Position numbers and translations under genes: made by a program
Shown: one piece after another, positions 22,924 through 32,453 of the stretch
Numbering within the stretch: position 1 is the stretch's first letter
Layout: each line of letters opens with the position of its first letter
The notes under the pieces: model-generated
Seen by the model: only the letters and a program-made list of their open reading frames with translations
Told to the model about the DNA's origin: nothing
Databases searched by the model: none
From: WTFY01 sp965205275
GTDB taxonomy: Bacteria > Pseudomonadota > Gammaproteobacteria > UBA4575
Assembly: GCA_965205275.1 (NCBI GenBank)
Contig: OZ242168.1
Coordinates: forward strand, 1,178,001-1,242,000
Direction of reading: 5' to 3'
Length of the DNA: 64,000 nt

Positions 22924-24504
22924 CTAGATGGTTTCCGAAATGAACAGTATGACGACGACAAGTGACAAGACGGCCTTGATCGATCCTACAATGCCACCGA
23001 TCATGGCAGGCTGTCCGCCCGCCTGGCGCATTGACGATACCGTGATTTGCATACCAAGCCCGACCAGGCCGAAGGCGAACAGCCAGGTGATCCAATTGCG
23101 AAAGGCTTTTATTTTTTTTGCAGTGTGGCGTACGGCCTTGTGCGCTTTCTTGAGAATGCTGTTGGCCTCCTTTGAAACCACTCTCGCATTTACGATGCCG
23201 CGTAAAACATCGTCATCCTCGATGTTCATTACCTTGCCGTTGTCGATGAGTCGCTGTAAGGCCTGTTTTCGATCTTGTCTTTGCACCTTGGTGAATTCCT
23301 CTTTCAGCCGTGCTGCTTGATCGAACGTCAGCAGATTTTCCACTTTAAAACCCGATGCAGCCGTGTTTCCGAAATACTTGCCTTTGTAGTGATTGGCTGG
23401 AGCAAAGACACCTGTAGTCGACAATGCAAATAACAGGATAAAGCCCAAGACAAAGATTGGAAATTTCTCGAAGATCACTTTGCCAACATTCACTTGCGTG
23501 GATACCCGATCTTCGCGTTTGACATACCAAACAGCAAGCCATAAAACGATGATGGGTAGAACCAGCACCCGGGTGATGTTGAAGATCTCTGCTACCTTGA
23601 GTGTTTCGATACCGTCTGGCTGATAGGCAAGTGCCGCTCCTGCGACCTGAGCAGAATTCAAGATGCCCGTGCCTGCCCAGGCACCAAATTGCACATGCGA
23701 CATATCGAGTAGATGACCTACAATAGGAAAGACGAACATACAGCCCACACCCCATAGCAAAATGGTACCGATGGTGTAGGCAATCTCTACCGACTTCGCT
23801 TGCACGACGGGGGCCGCCGCCACCGTAGCTGAAACACCGCAGACGCCCAGGCCCGCAGACAGCACTCCGCCCATGGAATTGGGGATTTTCATGCGTGCAC
23901 CCAGCCACAATACGAGCCCGACCGAACCCAGAACGAAAAAGCCAATCATGACTATGGACAGGCCGCCTAGATTTTTTAATTCTGCAGCACTATATAGCGT
24001 ACCGAGCAGGATAACGCCTGTCTTCAAACCAAGGCGCGAAAGCCGCACTCCGTTTTCAGCCCAACCAGGGACCCTGAAGACATTGACTATGATTATTCCG
24101 GTTACTATACCCAGCACAACATAGTTCAGTCCCAGTATGGTGTGCAGATATTTGCCGGTATTGCCGATCTTACCAAACGATTCACTGATGGCAGCAATTT
24201 CGGGAGCCAGAAACCAGCGCACCAGCATCGTGATCAGCAATATAAACATGGCCCCTGCGGCAGTAGACAGGTAATAATCAAAACTGCCCTTTTTATGCGT
24301 TCCAAACCATTGCCAGGCACCCAGTACGACCGAAAATATCCCAAAGTACAAGGGAACCGTGACAATCTCATCAGCATACTTGTATCGAGTACCGCCCAGG
24401 TGCCCGATATAGCTTGATAGAATGCCAGCCTCAACCAAATACCAAATGGCCAGCATGATGAGACCCATCATGAACAGCGCAGGTGATTTTCGGGTATAGA
24501 TCAT
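22924..24504 (-). CDS. YeiH-type putative sulfate/sulfonate exporter (UPF0324)
   Basis: 526 residues, at least ten predicted membrane helices. Typical PSE-family features are GLNYVVLGIVTGIIIVN, a long GVLSAGLGVCGVSATVAAAP segment and GTGILNSAQVAGAALAYQPD. The family is usually about 350-480 residues; here a soluble insert of about 80 residues (roughly 385-465, with KVQRQDRKQALQRLIDNGK) separates the last helices. In sulfur-oxidising bacteria such genes often lie near sulfur metabolism genes and are thought to export sulfite, sulfate or sulfonates; the substrate here is not shown. First gene of the set with the 44-residue peptide and the universal stress gene. Confidence 0.88.
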   Translation of the reverse strand: MIYTRKSPALFMMGLIMLAIWYLVEAGILSSYIGHLGGTRYKYADEIVTVPLYFGIFSVVLGAWQWFGTHKKGSFDYYLSTAAGAMFILLITMLVRWFLAPEIAAISESFGKIGNTGKYLHTILGLNYVVLGIVTGIIIVNVFRVPGWAENGVRLSRLGLKTGVILLGTLYSAAELKNLGGLSIVMIGFFVLGSVGLVLWLGARMKIPNSMGGVLSAGLGVCGVSATVAAAPVVQAKSVEIAYTIGTILLWGVGCMFVFPIVGHLLDMSHVQFGAWAGTGILNSAQVAGAALAYQPDGIETLKVAEIFNITRVLVLPIIVLWLAVWYVKREDRVSTQVNVGKVIFEKFPIFVLGFILLFALSTTGVFAPANHYKGKYFGNTAASGFKVENLLTFDQAARLKEEFTKVQRQDRKQALQRLIDNGKVMNIEDDDVLRGIVNARVVSKEANSILKKAHKAVRHTAKKIKAFRNWITWLFAFGLVGLGMQITVSSMRQAGGQPAMIGGIVGSIKAVLSLVVVILFISETI

Positions 24505-24827
24505 TGAGCGCCTGCCTTTTTCGAGTCTTTACCGGGTGATGAAACCTCGCGGCGAATGGTTGCGATGTGAAACCAATGCCGTAATTCGCCTATGCCGACA
24601 TCTGTTTATAAACTCTACCAATGCTGGTCAAAAACAACAAGTTATGGCTCGCAAGGTCAGTGTTTCACTTTGAAATTCAACAGAAGTTTATTCCAATCTA
24701 AATCATCAACCCCATGGTCATTGCAGAGAAACTCCGCGTCGGACCTTCTGCCAGGTACAAAGCTCTGCAACGTTTTCCTGCATAAGGCAGCCATGTCACA
24801 ACACTTCAGGCGGACACCAAGGCATCA
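24505..24827. other. Gene-free stretch upstream of the transporter gene
   Basis: Holds the leader of the YeiH-type gene. I see no coding potential, RNA gene or clear promoter in it. Confidence 0.5.
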
Positions 24828-25717
24828 TTATTTTGCTCGCAGTGAGGTCACATACCTGGCCAGATAATCCCTAAAGGCTTTACCGATAAACGGGTGCTCA
24901 GCAGCAAGCTCAACAGTTGCCTCCAGATAACCCAGCTTGCTTCCGCAATCCTAACGTTTACCTTTGATCTGGTACGCAAGTACTTTCTCCAATTGGACCT
25001 GGGTCGATAGTGCATCGGTTAGCTGAATCTCACCAGCCGCCCCGGACCGGGTACTTTTCAAAAGCCCAAATATAGATGATTCCAGAATATATCGGCCCGC
25101 TATAACTACATTAGAAGGTGCATCATCTGGATTGGGCTTTTCAACAAATGAATCCACTTCCCACAAGCCATCCCGAACACGGGTACCGGAATTAACACCA
25201 TGACTTTTAACCTCTTCCCTCTGCACTTCCTGCACCCCTACTACACCTGCAATGGTTCTCATCATAACCGTTTACCATTTGTGCCAGACATCCCTGCTGC
25301 TCATGACAAAACAGGGCATTTGCCAAAATTACTGCAAAAGGATCTTTCCCAACCACAGGCTCTGCACATAACGCAGCATGGCCCAGACCCAATGGCTCGG
25401 CCTGACGAATATAAATACAGTTCACATGAGCGGGTATCACGTTTTGAACAAGCTCAAGCATTTCAAACTTCTGTTTCGCCTTAAGCTCTGACTCCAGTTC
25501 CGCAAGCCTTGTCAAAATGATCTTCTATGAAACGTTTATTACGACCCGTGATAAAGATCAGCGTATCCATCCCTGCCGAGATGGCTTCTTCGGCAGCATA
25601 CTGTATTAATGGTTTATCTATGATGGGTAACATTTCCTTTGAATTGGCCTTGGTTGCCGGAAGGAAACGGGTACCCATCCCTGCGATGGGAAATACTGCT
25701 TTGCGTACCTTTGCCAT
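24828..25717 (-). pseudogene. galU: Decayed UTP-glucose-1-phosphate uridylyltransferase
   Basis: The whole gene can be followed but in pieces. Frame 1 (from 25717): KAVFPIAGMGTRFLPATKA to HFDKA. Frame 2 resumes near 25500: LAELESELKAKQKFEMLELV through IYIRQAEPLGLGHA. Frame 3 resumes near 25260: GVQEVQREEVKSHGV to KGKR. A TAG at 24951-24953 then stands where Tyr is expected (GKRYDCGSK), and the same frame continues DCGSKLGYLEATVELAAEHP to the natural end at 24828. Two frameshifts and one nonsense codon make function very unlikely. GalU makes UDP-glucose for surface polysaccharides. The total length (about 296 codons) is normal, so decay is by point lesions only. Confidence 0.92.
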
Positions 25718-25891
25718 AAATGCCTTGATGAATTTTCCTGGAAATTGAAATTATACCAGCAGACTTGCATCTTGCCTGCTCAGGATGTCCGAACCGTTCC
25801 GTGAACCAGGCCCTGATTTCAGTAGTATCCCTTAAATTTTTTCTATTTGAACCAGCCTGCAAGGCATTGGTCTGTTGCCAAAAACGAACCC

Positions 25892-25985
25892 TCAGCCCAG
25901 GTAAGGTCGCCCTGCGACAACATAATCGGCTCCATGGTGGCAGACCCTGAACGGCTTTGCAGTTCTGTTTTGATCATGCTTTTTT
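25892..25985 (-). pseudogene. Possible pyrF C-terminal relic
   Basis: Just after lapB, one frame reads GADYVVAGRPYLG and stops. This matches the C-terminal phosphate-binding block of orotidine 5'-phosphate decarboxylase (GADYxVVGRPI), and pyrF is the normal neighbour of lapB in gammaproteobacteria. Nothing else of pyrF can be found in the 277 bases before the galU relic, so if it is pyrF most has been deleted. A short match; treat as tentative. Confidence 0.35.
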
Positions 25986-25994
25986 ACCTGCCTG

Positions 25995-27152
25995 TTAATC
26001 CAGACTTGGTACCACCGGGATAACGGTGCCCCAGTAATGACAACTTGGGCACTGCCAATAGAGCCTTTTGCCATGGAACCCGCATTGCTTACACTGGTGA
26101 GAGCTGTGTCCACAAATAAAGTTTTCAACGCTTGTCTGAATTTTGTCTACACTCGATTTGCCAAGAGATTCTTTCTGCAACTGCAGATTCTTTAAAAATG
26201 CATTAATCTCCAAAAGTGATAATTCCGGTTTTTTCAGCAACAATTCCAGAATTTCATTTTTTTCTGCATCGTTATCAGCCAACTCCGTTAACAGGGCAGA
26301 CAGTAAAATTCCACTTAATTTCGAATCCTTGATTTTAAACAAAAACTGTCTGAATCCTTCATAGTCGTTTTGCTGCAAAAATGCTTCACGCAATTTTATA
26401 AATATTTCTGGCAGATACTCCGGGTTCTGTTTTGACACGCTGATGTAATGCCTGACAGCAACCCTGTAATTCTTCTCATGCATGGCATAATTTCCGAGCA
26501 GCACACTTGCCCGCGCACAATTTTTATCATAAGAAAGTGCCTTTTTAGCCAGCTTTTTAGCGGCAGTACCCTCATCCGCGTGTTTATGAAATTCGAGTTC
26601 ACTCAGCTCACAATAGTAATGAGCTACAGTCTGACTCATATCAACATCGCCTACTTTTCCCAGCTCTTTTGCAGTTTCAATGGCCTTTTGCCACTCCTTT
26701 TCCTGCTCATAAAGGCTCAGTAACAAGGGGTAGGCCTCACCTGCCTGCAATCCAATCCCGATAACGTCTGCAAACAATGACTCGGCACGGTCCAGCAGGC
26801 CAGCTTTAAGATAGTCTTTTGCAAGTTCCAACAGTGCAGTCGATCGATGGGCTGATCCCAGAACGGGGCGCGCGATCAGATTCTGATGGATGCGGATGGC
26901 CCGGTCTACTTCGCCTCTGCGTCGAAACATATTGCCAAGCACCAGATGCGTTTCAACAGTCTCGGTATCCACATCAACCAGATCAATAAATACCTCCAGT
27001 GCCTTATCAGGTTGCTCATTCAGCAGATAGTTAAGACCTTTAAGGTATTCCCCAGGTATTTTTGGCTTTGATTTGGACTGATAGAAAATATATGCAAGGT
27101 ACCAGCCAGCAACCCCTGCCAATAGCAGCAGCAACCAGTACACTTCAGGCAT
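25995..27152 (-). CDS. lapB: Lipopolysaccharide assembly protein B
   Basis: 385 residues. One N-terminal membrane helix (YWLLLLLAGVAGWYLAYIFY), then tetratricopeptide repeats from about 35 to 330, and a C-terminal rubredoxin-like metal domain with two CxxC pairs (CKQCGFHGK and WQCPSCHYWGT). In E. coli LapB (YciM) recruits LpxC to FtsH for degradation and so sets LPS synthesis. It overlaps lapA by one base. The C-terminal metal site is intact. Confidence 0.95.
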   Translation of the reverse strand: MPEVYWLLLLLAGVAGWYLAYIFYQSKSKPKIPGEYLKGLNYLLNEQPDKALEVFIDLVDVDTETVETHLVLGNMFRRRGEVDRAIRIHQNLIARPVLGSAHRSTALLELAKDYLKAGLLDRAESLFADVIGIGLQAGEAYPLLLSLYEQEKEWQKAIETAKELGKVGDVDMSQTVAHYYCELSELEFHKHADEGTAAKKLAKKALSYDKNCARASVLLGNYAMHEKNYRVAVRHYISVSKQNPEYLPEIFIKLREAFLQQNDYEGFRQFLFKIKDSKLSGILLSALLTELADNDAEKNEILELLLKKPELSLLEINAFLKNLQLQKESLGKSSVDKIQTSVENFICGHSSHQCKQCGFHGKRLYWQCPSCHYWGTVIPVVPSLD

Positions 27153-27445
27153 CAGTGAGGACTCTTGATAGGCAATTGCCGCAAATTAGCGATTTCCTGT
27201 TCGACAACCGCAACTTTTTTGGCCAGCGACTTGGCACGACTTTTATTCTTTACAACCAGGCCAGCACTAAACAGAACTCCAACCAAAGCGCCTGTACCCA
27301 AACAGAACAACAGCGTTACACCAAGTGGCGCCTGCAAACTTTGTGTAAAAAAATGAATCGTGACAGGGTCGAGATTTTCTAAAGTAAAAACAGATATGAG
27401 TATGGCGATGAAAATGAAAACCAGAAGGAATAAAAAACGAAGCAT
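27152..27445 (-). CDS. lapA: Lipopolysaccharide assembly protein A domain protein
   Basis: 97 residues with two membrane helices (RFLFLLVFIFIAILISVFTL and GVTLLFCLGTGALVGVLFSA) and a short C-terminal coiled coil. DUF1049/LapA family by the ENLDPVTIHFF block between the helices. Its stop overlaps the lapB start, the conserved pairing. Confidence 0.9.
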   Translation of the reverse strand: MLRFLFLLVFIFIAILISVFTLENLDPVTIHFFTQSLQAPLGVTLLFCLGTGALVGVLFSAGLVVKNKSRAKSLAKKVAVVEQEIANLRQLPIKSPH

Positions 27446-27490
27446 TGAATGGCAGCCTGCAAATAAAGCTCCCGTACCCCAGCTATATTT

Positions 27491-27808
27491 TCAGTCGGCC
27501 AGGGACCGGTTCACGCGTTCGCGCAGCTCTTTCCCGGGCTTGAAATGCGGCACATGTTTCCCCGGCAAAGATACGGCATCCCCAGTCTTGGGGTTACGTC
27601 CAATTCGAGGTGGCCTGAAATGCAATGAGAAACTCCCAAACCCCCTGATTTCAATACGCTCGCCTTTTGCAAGCGAAGTACTCATTTGTTCAATAATACT
27701 TTTAATCGAAAGTTCAATATCTTTATATGCGAGATGGTTTTGCTTCGCTGCGATGTTTTCGATAAGCTCTGACTTTGTGATCATGCTTCTATGATCTTCA
27801 GCACTCAT
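27491..27808 (-). CDS. ihfB: Integration host factor subunit beta
   Basis: 105 residues from the ATG at 27808, which has AGGAG at good distance; the open frame extends further upstream into the end of rpsA but that is not needed. Residues MITKSELIENIAAKQNHL match IhfB starts, and the beta-arm motif PPRIGRNPKTGDAV carries the intercalating proline region. Follows rpsA, the standard order. Partner of IhfA at 2.7 kb. Confidence 0.96.
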   Translation of the reverse strand: MSAEDHRSMITKSELIENIAAKQNHLAYKDIELSIKSIIEQMSTSLAKGERIEIRGFGSFSLHFRPPRIGRNPKTGDAVSLPGKHVPHFKPGKELRERVNRSLAD

Positions 27809-27833
27809 GACACTCTCCTGGTGAGCCTTACTG

Positions 27834-29534
27834 TTATTCTTTAGAGCTATCTTTATTTTCTTCGATGGATTCTTTAAGAATATCACCCAGATTCGTTGCA
27901 GCAGATTCATTGCTGCTGTAGTCCTGAACAGCTGCCGCTTCCTCCTGGGATTCTTTGGCCTTGATTGAAAGCGTAATCATTCTGGACTTTTTGTCCACAC
28001 CCATAAATTTCGCTTCTATCTGCGTGCCTTCCTTGAGCACAGTGCGTATATCCTCGACTCGGTCACGGGCGATTTCGGATGCCTTGAGAGTACCCTCAAC
28101 CCCATCAGCAAGTATAACTGTTGCAGCCTTGGCATCCATCTCACTAACGGTTCCTATCACAATACTGCCCTTGGGGTTTTCTGCAATCCAGGCCGACAAC
28201 GGATTTTGTACCAGTTGCTTGACGCCTAATGAAATTCTTTCACGCTCTGCATCTACCGACAGCACCATGGCCCGCAATTCATCGCCTTTCTTGTAAGCTC
28301 GCACAGCTTCTTCACCTGGCAGGTTCCAGGCCAGATCAGATAAATGCACCAGCCCGTCAATCCCACCCTCCAGGCCGACAAATATACCAAAGTCAGTAAT
28401 CGATTTGATAATTCCTGTGGCTTCACTGCCTCGGCCATGACTGCTGGCAAAATCAGCCCATGGATTGGGTTGACACTGCTTCATGCCCAAAGAGATTCTG
28501 CGACGTTCTTCATCTATATCAAGAATCATTACTTCGACTTCATCACCCAGCGAAGCGATCTTCGCCGGACTTACGTTCTTGTTGGTCCAGTCCATTTCAG
28601 AAACATGCACCAAGCCCTCGATGCCCTCTTCAACTTCCACAAAACAACCATAATCAGCAATATTGGTAACCTTGCCGAAGACGCGTGTACCCTCGGGATA
28701 ACGACGGTCAATACCGCCCCAAGGGTCATCATTCAGTTGTTTCAGACCAAGTGATACACGTGTTTTTTCTTTGTCAAACTTTAATACACGTACGTTAATC
28801 TCATCACCAATCGATACAATTTCGGATGGATGTTTGACGCGCTTCCAGGCCATGTCAGTAATGTGCAGCAAGCCATCAATACCGCCCAGGTCCAGAAATG
28901 CCCCGTAATCAGTCAGATTTTTCACGATGCCTTTAACCACGGCACCTTCTTTCAAGGTATTGATTAATTCTTCACGTTCAGCGCTGTATTCCGATTCGAC
29001 TACGGCGCGACGCGAAACCACAATATTATTGCGTTTGGTATCGATTTTTACGAGCTTGAATTCCAACTCCCTGCCTTCCAGATAGGTGGTATCCCGAACC
29101 GGGCGAATATCGACCAGAGAGCTGGGCAAAAATGCCCGAAGGTCGCGTAATTCAACTGTAAACCCACCTTTAACCTTGCCCGTGATAATCCCGGTAACCG
29201 ACTCACCTGCCTCATGAATCCGTTCCAATTCCGTCCACGCGCGGGCACGCCTGGCTTTTTCACGTGAAAGTTTAGTCTCTCCATACCCATCCTCAAGGGC
29301 ATCCAGAGCAACCTCGACCTCATCCCCCACCTCAACTTCAAGCTGGCCGTTATCAGTCTGAAACTGCTCGATCGGGATCATGCCTTCAGACTTGAGTCCT
29401 GCATTGACAACCACGGTATCCTTGCCAATATCAACGACCGTGCCAAAAATGATCGCCCCCGGCTGGGTATTTATATTATCTTCGCTCTCTTCGAGAAGCT
29501 GGGCAAAACTTTCAACCATATGAACTACTGCCAT
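27834..29534 (-). CDS. rpsA: 30S ribosomal protein S1
   Basis: 566 residues with six S1 RNA-binding domains, for example GIVKNLTDYGAFLDLGGIDG and GKVTNIADYGCFVEVEEGIEG. S1 delivers mRNA to the 30S subunit. The start may be the first ATG (29534, AAGGA only two bases before it) or MVESFAQLLEE five codons later, which matches the usual S1 N-terminus. Between cmk and ihfB as in E. coli. Confidence 0.97.
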   Translation of the reverse strand: MAVVHMVESFAQLLEESEDNINTQPGAIIFGTVVDIGKDTVVVNAGLKSEGMIPIEQFQTDNGQLEVEVGDEVEVALDALEDGYGETKLSREKARRARAWTELERIHEAGESVTGIITGKVKGGFTVELRDLRAFLPSSLVDIRPVRDTTYLEGRELEFKLVKIDTKRNNIVVSRRAVVESEYSAEREELINTLKEGAVVKGIVKNLTDYGAFLDLGGIDGLLHITDMAWKRVKHPSEIVSIGDEINVRVLKFDKEKTRVSLGLKQLNDDPWGGIDRRYPEGTRVFGKVTNIADYGCFVEVEEGIEGLVHVSEMDWTNKNVSPAKIASLGDEVEVMILDIDEERRRISLGMKQCQPNPWADFASSHGRGSEATGIIKSITDFGIFVGLEGGIDGLVHLSDLAWNLPGEEAVRAYKKGDELRAMVLSVDAERERISLGVKQLVQNPLSAWIAENPKGSIVIGTVSEMDAKAATVILADGVEGTLKASEIARDRVEDIRTVLKEGTQIEAKFMGVDKKSRMITLSIKAKESQEEAAAVQDYSSNESAATNLGDILKESIEENKDSSKE

Positions 29535-29553
29535 TTCCTTTTATGTAAATTTT

Positions 29554-30231
29554 TCATCGCTGCACCAACGCAGCAATACGTTGCACCACCTGAGCTATCG
29601 ATAAATCCGTTGAATCTACCCGTACAGCGTCAGCAGCAGGTCTCAGCGGCGAGATGGAACGCTGCTTATCACGGGTATCGCGCGCCTCGATCTCTGCCAA
29701 AAGACGGTCAAGGCTAGCACTAATCCCTTGTTTCTTCAACTGTTTCTGTCGCCTGTGTGCACGCTCACTGGAACTGGCTGTGAGGTAAATCTTGTGTTGG
29801 GCATCCGGGAAAACCACAGTGCCCATATCCCTGCCCTCAGCTACAAGTCCTGGTGTAACGCGAAATCCATGCTGTTTTTTCAGCAGAGCGAGGCGGACCT
29901 CAGGGCAGGTGGCAAGCCGGGAGGCACTCCTGGCACATTCTTCAGTACGTAACTGGTCAGAAATGTCCTTGTCATCCAGTAGTACCCGTACATTTCCATC
30001 TTCACCGAAGGCTTCGAAACAGATGCGCATGTTTTCGCACGTATCCAGTACCGCCTGCAGGTTATCGGCCTCAATCTGATGTTGCAGGCTGTACAGAGCA
30101 AGAATCCGATACAGGGTTCCGCTGCCTAGGTAATGATAACCCAGTATCCCTGCCAGTTTAACGGCAATGGTTCCCTTGCCCGAACCAGCAGGCCCATCAA
30201 TGGTAACGACTGGAATAGCTGTCTCTGACAT
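29554..30231 (-). CDS. cmk: Cytidylate kinase
   Basis: 225 residues. P-loop IDGPAGSGKGTIAVKLA at the N-terminus, CMP-binding block GLVAEGRDMGTVVFPDA, and lid region with arginines (RDTRDKQRSISPL). Phosphorylates CMP and dCMP. Twelve bases downstream of aroA and just before rpsA. Confidence 0.97.
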   Translation of the reverse strand: MSETAIPVVTIDGPAGSGKGTIAVKLAGILGYHYLGSGTLYRILALYSLQHQIEADNLQAVLDTCENMRICFEAFGEDGNVRVLLDDKDISDQLRTEECARSASRLATCPEVRLALLKKQHGFRVTPGLVAEGRDMGTVVFPDAQHKIYLTASSSERAHRRQKQLKKQGISASLDRLLAEIEARDTRDKQRSISPLRPAADAVRVDSTDLSIAQVVQRIAALVQR

Positions 30232-30243
30232 TTGTAAAGCCCA

Positions 30244-31545
30244 TTATCTGAATTGAAGACCCAGTTGTGTAGCGCATTCAGCAAAATCAGGAAACGAGGT
30301 AGCGACATTATCCGTATTGACTACCGTGATCACACCTGAAGAGGCCAGCGAAGCCATGGTAAAAGCCATGGCCACGCGGTGATCACCACCGCTTTCAACC
30401 TCACCGCCTGTGAATTTCCCACCCGTAATCGTCAGACCATCGGGTTTTTCCCTGGCATCTATACCAAGTTTTTGTAGGCCTACCGCCATAGTATGGATAC
30501 GATCAGATTCCTTCACACGTAATTCTTCAGCGCCACTCAACTCTGTGGTCCCCTGCGCACAGGCCGCTGCAATAAACAGGATTGGGAATTCATCAATGGT
30601 GCCTGCAATCAGATCCTGTGGAATTTCTATACCATGCAATGTGCTGCTGTAGACCACGAGGTCCGCTACGGACTCTTCACCATAGTTTCTTTTATTCATG
30701 ATATCAATCCTGGCACCCATTCGACGCAGGATTTCGATCACTCCGCTGCGGGTTGGATTGATCCCCACATTTTTTACAGTAAGCTGTGATGACTTGGAAA
30801 TCAGCGTACCTACAATAAAAAAAGCTGCCGAAGACAAGTCTCCTGGAATTTCAATATTGGTGGCTGTCAGCCTGTCGCCACCACAAAGACAAGCCCTGTT
30901 GTCCTGAACTTCTACAGGATAAGAAAAGGCCTGGAGCAATTTTTCCGTATGATCGCGACAGCGAGCAGCATCTCCAACACAGGTCATGCCCTCAGCATAT
31001 AATCCTGCAAACAGAACACACGATTTCACCTGGGCACTTGCAACCGGCAACAGGTAATCAATGCCTTGCAGGACATGAGACGGCTGAATCCTCAATGGCG
31101 GAGTCCCTGCCTGACTCATGGTGATATTGGCACCCATTTCCTGTAATGGCTCCAGAATGCGTCGCATCGGTCGACGGGCAAGGGATGCATCACCGGTTAA
31201 TGTCGTTGCAAATCTTTGCCCGCACAGGATGCCTGCCAGAATTCGCATCGCCGTACCTGAATTTCCCATATCCAGTACTTGGCCCGGTGCATGCAGGCCT
31301 TTAAGTCCAACTCCATGAATTTGAATCCGGTCGGAAGTCAACCACTGCGCCTGCACACCCATACTCTGAAAAGCCTCAAGGGTTGCCTGACAGTCTGTCG
31401 ATGGCAAGAGTCCCTGCACTTCGCTCGTACCTACTGCCAAGGAGGCCAGCATGATGGCGCGATGCGAAATGGACTTGTCCCCCGGAGCGTACAACAGACC
31501 ACCGCATTGATCATGCGGCTGTAATTGGAAACACGCATTCGCCAT
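30244..31545 (-). CDS. aroA: 3-phosphoshikimate 1-carboxyvinyltransferase (EPSP synthase)
   Basis: 433 residues, the full length. Sixth step of the shikimate pathway. Visible are GDKSISHRAIMLASL (shikimate-3-phosphate binding), GNSGTAMRILAG, RPMRRILEPLQEMGA and, near the C-terminus, LRVKESDRI with the catalytic Glu/Asp region, then GDHRVAMAF. Follows tyrA by 23 bases in the aromatic amino-acid cluster. Confidence 0.97.
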   Translation of the reverse strand: MANACFQLQPHDQCGGLLYAPGDKSISHRAIMLASLAVGTSEVQGLLPSTDCQATLEAFQSMGVQAQWLTSDRIQIHGVGLKGLHAPGQVLDMGNSGTAMRILAGILCGQRFATTLTGDASLARRPMRRILEPLQEMGANITMSQAGTPPLRIQPSHVLQGIDYLLPVASAQVKSCVLFAGLYAEGMTCVGDAARCRDHTEKLLQAFSYPVEVQDNRACLCGGDRLTATNIEIPGDLSSAAFFIVGTLISKSSQLTVKNVGINPTRSGVIEILRRMGARIDIMNKRNYGEESVADLVVYSSTLHGIEIPQDLIAGTIDEFPILFIAAACAQGTTELSGAEELRVKESDRIHTMAVGLQKLGIDAREKPDGLTITGGKFTGGEVESGGDHRVAMAFTMASLASSGVITVVNTDNVATSFPDFAECATQLGLQFR

Positions 31546-31568
31546 GATTGAATGGTCGTAATGAAGCT

Positions 31569-32432
31569 CTACTTCTTCACAGGATTGCTGTCCCGTAAAT
31601 GTTTGGCCTGACCCAGAAAAGTATATAACGCCTGCTCGTCCTGGTCAGAAATAATTGAACGCAATTCCTGTAACAGGCTGCTAAAACCATCAATGGACCC
31701 AAGCAGTCCATCCCTGTTGGCCATGCAGATATCTGTCCACATCGCAGGACTGCTGGAGGCGATACGCGTAAAATCATGAAACCCTGCTGCTGCATAGTTA
31801 AAGATACGGTCTGCATCGGGCCTGGCACCCAGATAGCTCACCAAGGCATACGCTACCATGTGTGGCAAGTGGCTGGTCGCTGACAAAATCAGGTCATGTT
31901 GCTCGGCCGTTAATTCATCCACCACCGCGCCAGTGGCCTGCCACATCTTCCTGATGCGTTGCAGTGCCTGCGCATCCGTATTTTCAGCAGGTGTGAGGAT
32001 CACCTTTCGATCCCGGAACAGGTTTTCCTGCGCGTACTCGTATCCGCTTTGTTCGCTGCCGGCAATCGGATGCCCGGGTACAAATCTTGTCGGCAGCTCA
32101 CCAAAAACCTCCCGGGCGGCCCGAATGACGCTGCATTTGGTACTTCCCACATCAGTCAACAGGGCATTGGCATTGAAACTGGATTTGATCGAAGCCAATG
32201 AATCCGCCATTTTTGCCACAGGTACACCAATGACAATGGCGTCTGCATCCGAGACATCGGCATCCTGCAGCAGGCAGTATTCGTCAATAATCCCCAAGGA
32301 TCGGGCTCCTGCCAGACGCTGCCTGTTCCTGCCTATGCCAACGATCACCTTTGCCAGGTTCTGGCTTTTCAGATCTTTGGCAAGAGAGCCATTTATCAGT
32401 CCAACACCGATCAGATAAACTTTATTGAACAT
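31569..32432 (-). CDS. tyrA: Prephenate dehydrogenase
   Basis: 287 residues. Rossmann motif near the start (VYLIGVGLINGSLA), nucleotide-binding domain to about 165, then the helical dimerisation domain with SATSHLPHMVAYALV and GFHDFTRIASSSPAMW. Monofunctional: no chorismate mutase or ACT domain is attached. Tyrosine branch. It lies 21 bases after pheA; hisC, found between them in many relatives, is absent. Confidence 0.94.
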   Translation of the reverse strand: MFNKVYLIGVGLINGSLAKDLKSQNLAKVIVGIGRNRQRLAGARSLGIIDEYCLLQDADVSDADAIVIGVPVAKMADSLASIKSSFNANALLTDVGSTKCSVIRAAREVFGELPTRFVPGHPIAGSEQSGYEYAQENLFRDRKVILTPAENTDAQALQRIRKMWQATGAVVDELTAEQHDLILSATSHLPHMVAYALVSYLGARPDADRIFNYAAAGFHDFTRIASSSPAMWTDICMANRDGLLGSIDGFSSLLQELRSIISDQDEQALYTFLGQAKHLRDSNPVKK

Positions 32433-32453
32433 AAGGTCGCATCGCGGAACGCC

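Noticed and set aside
31858..32418. 186-codon frame opposite tyrA
   Set aside because: Antisense shadow of a conserved gene; Ser/Cys-rich translation without motifs.
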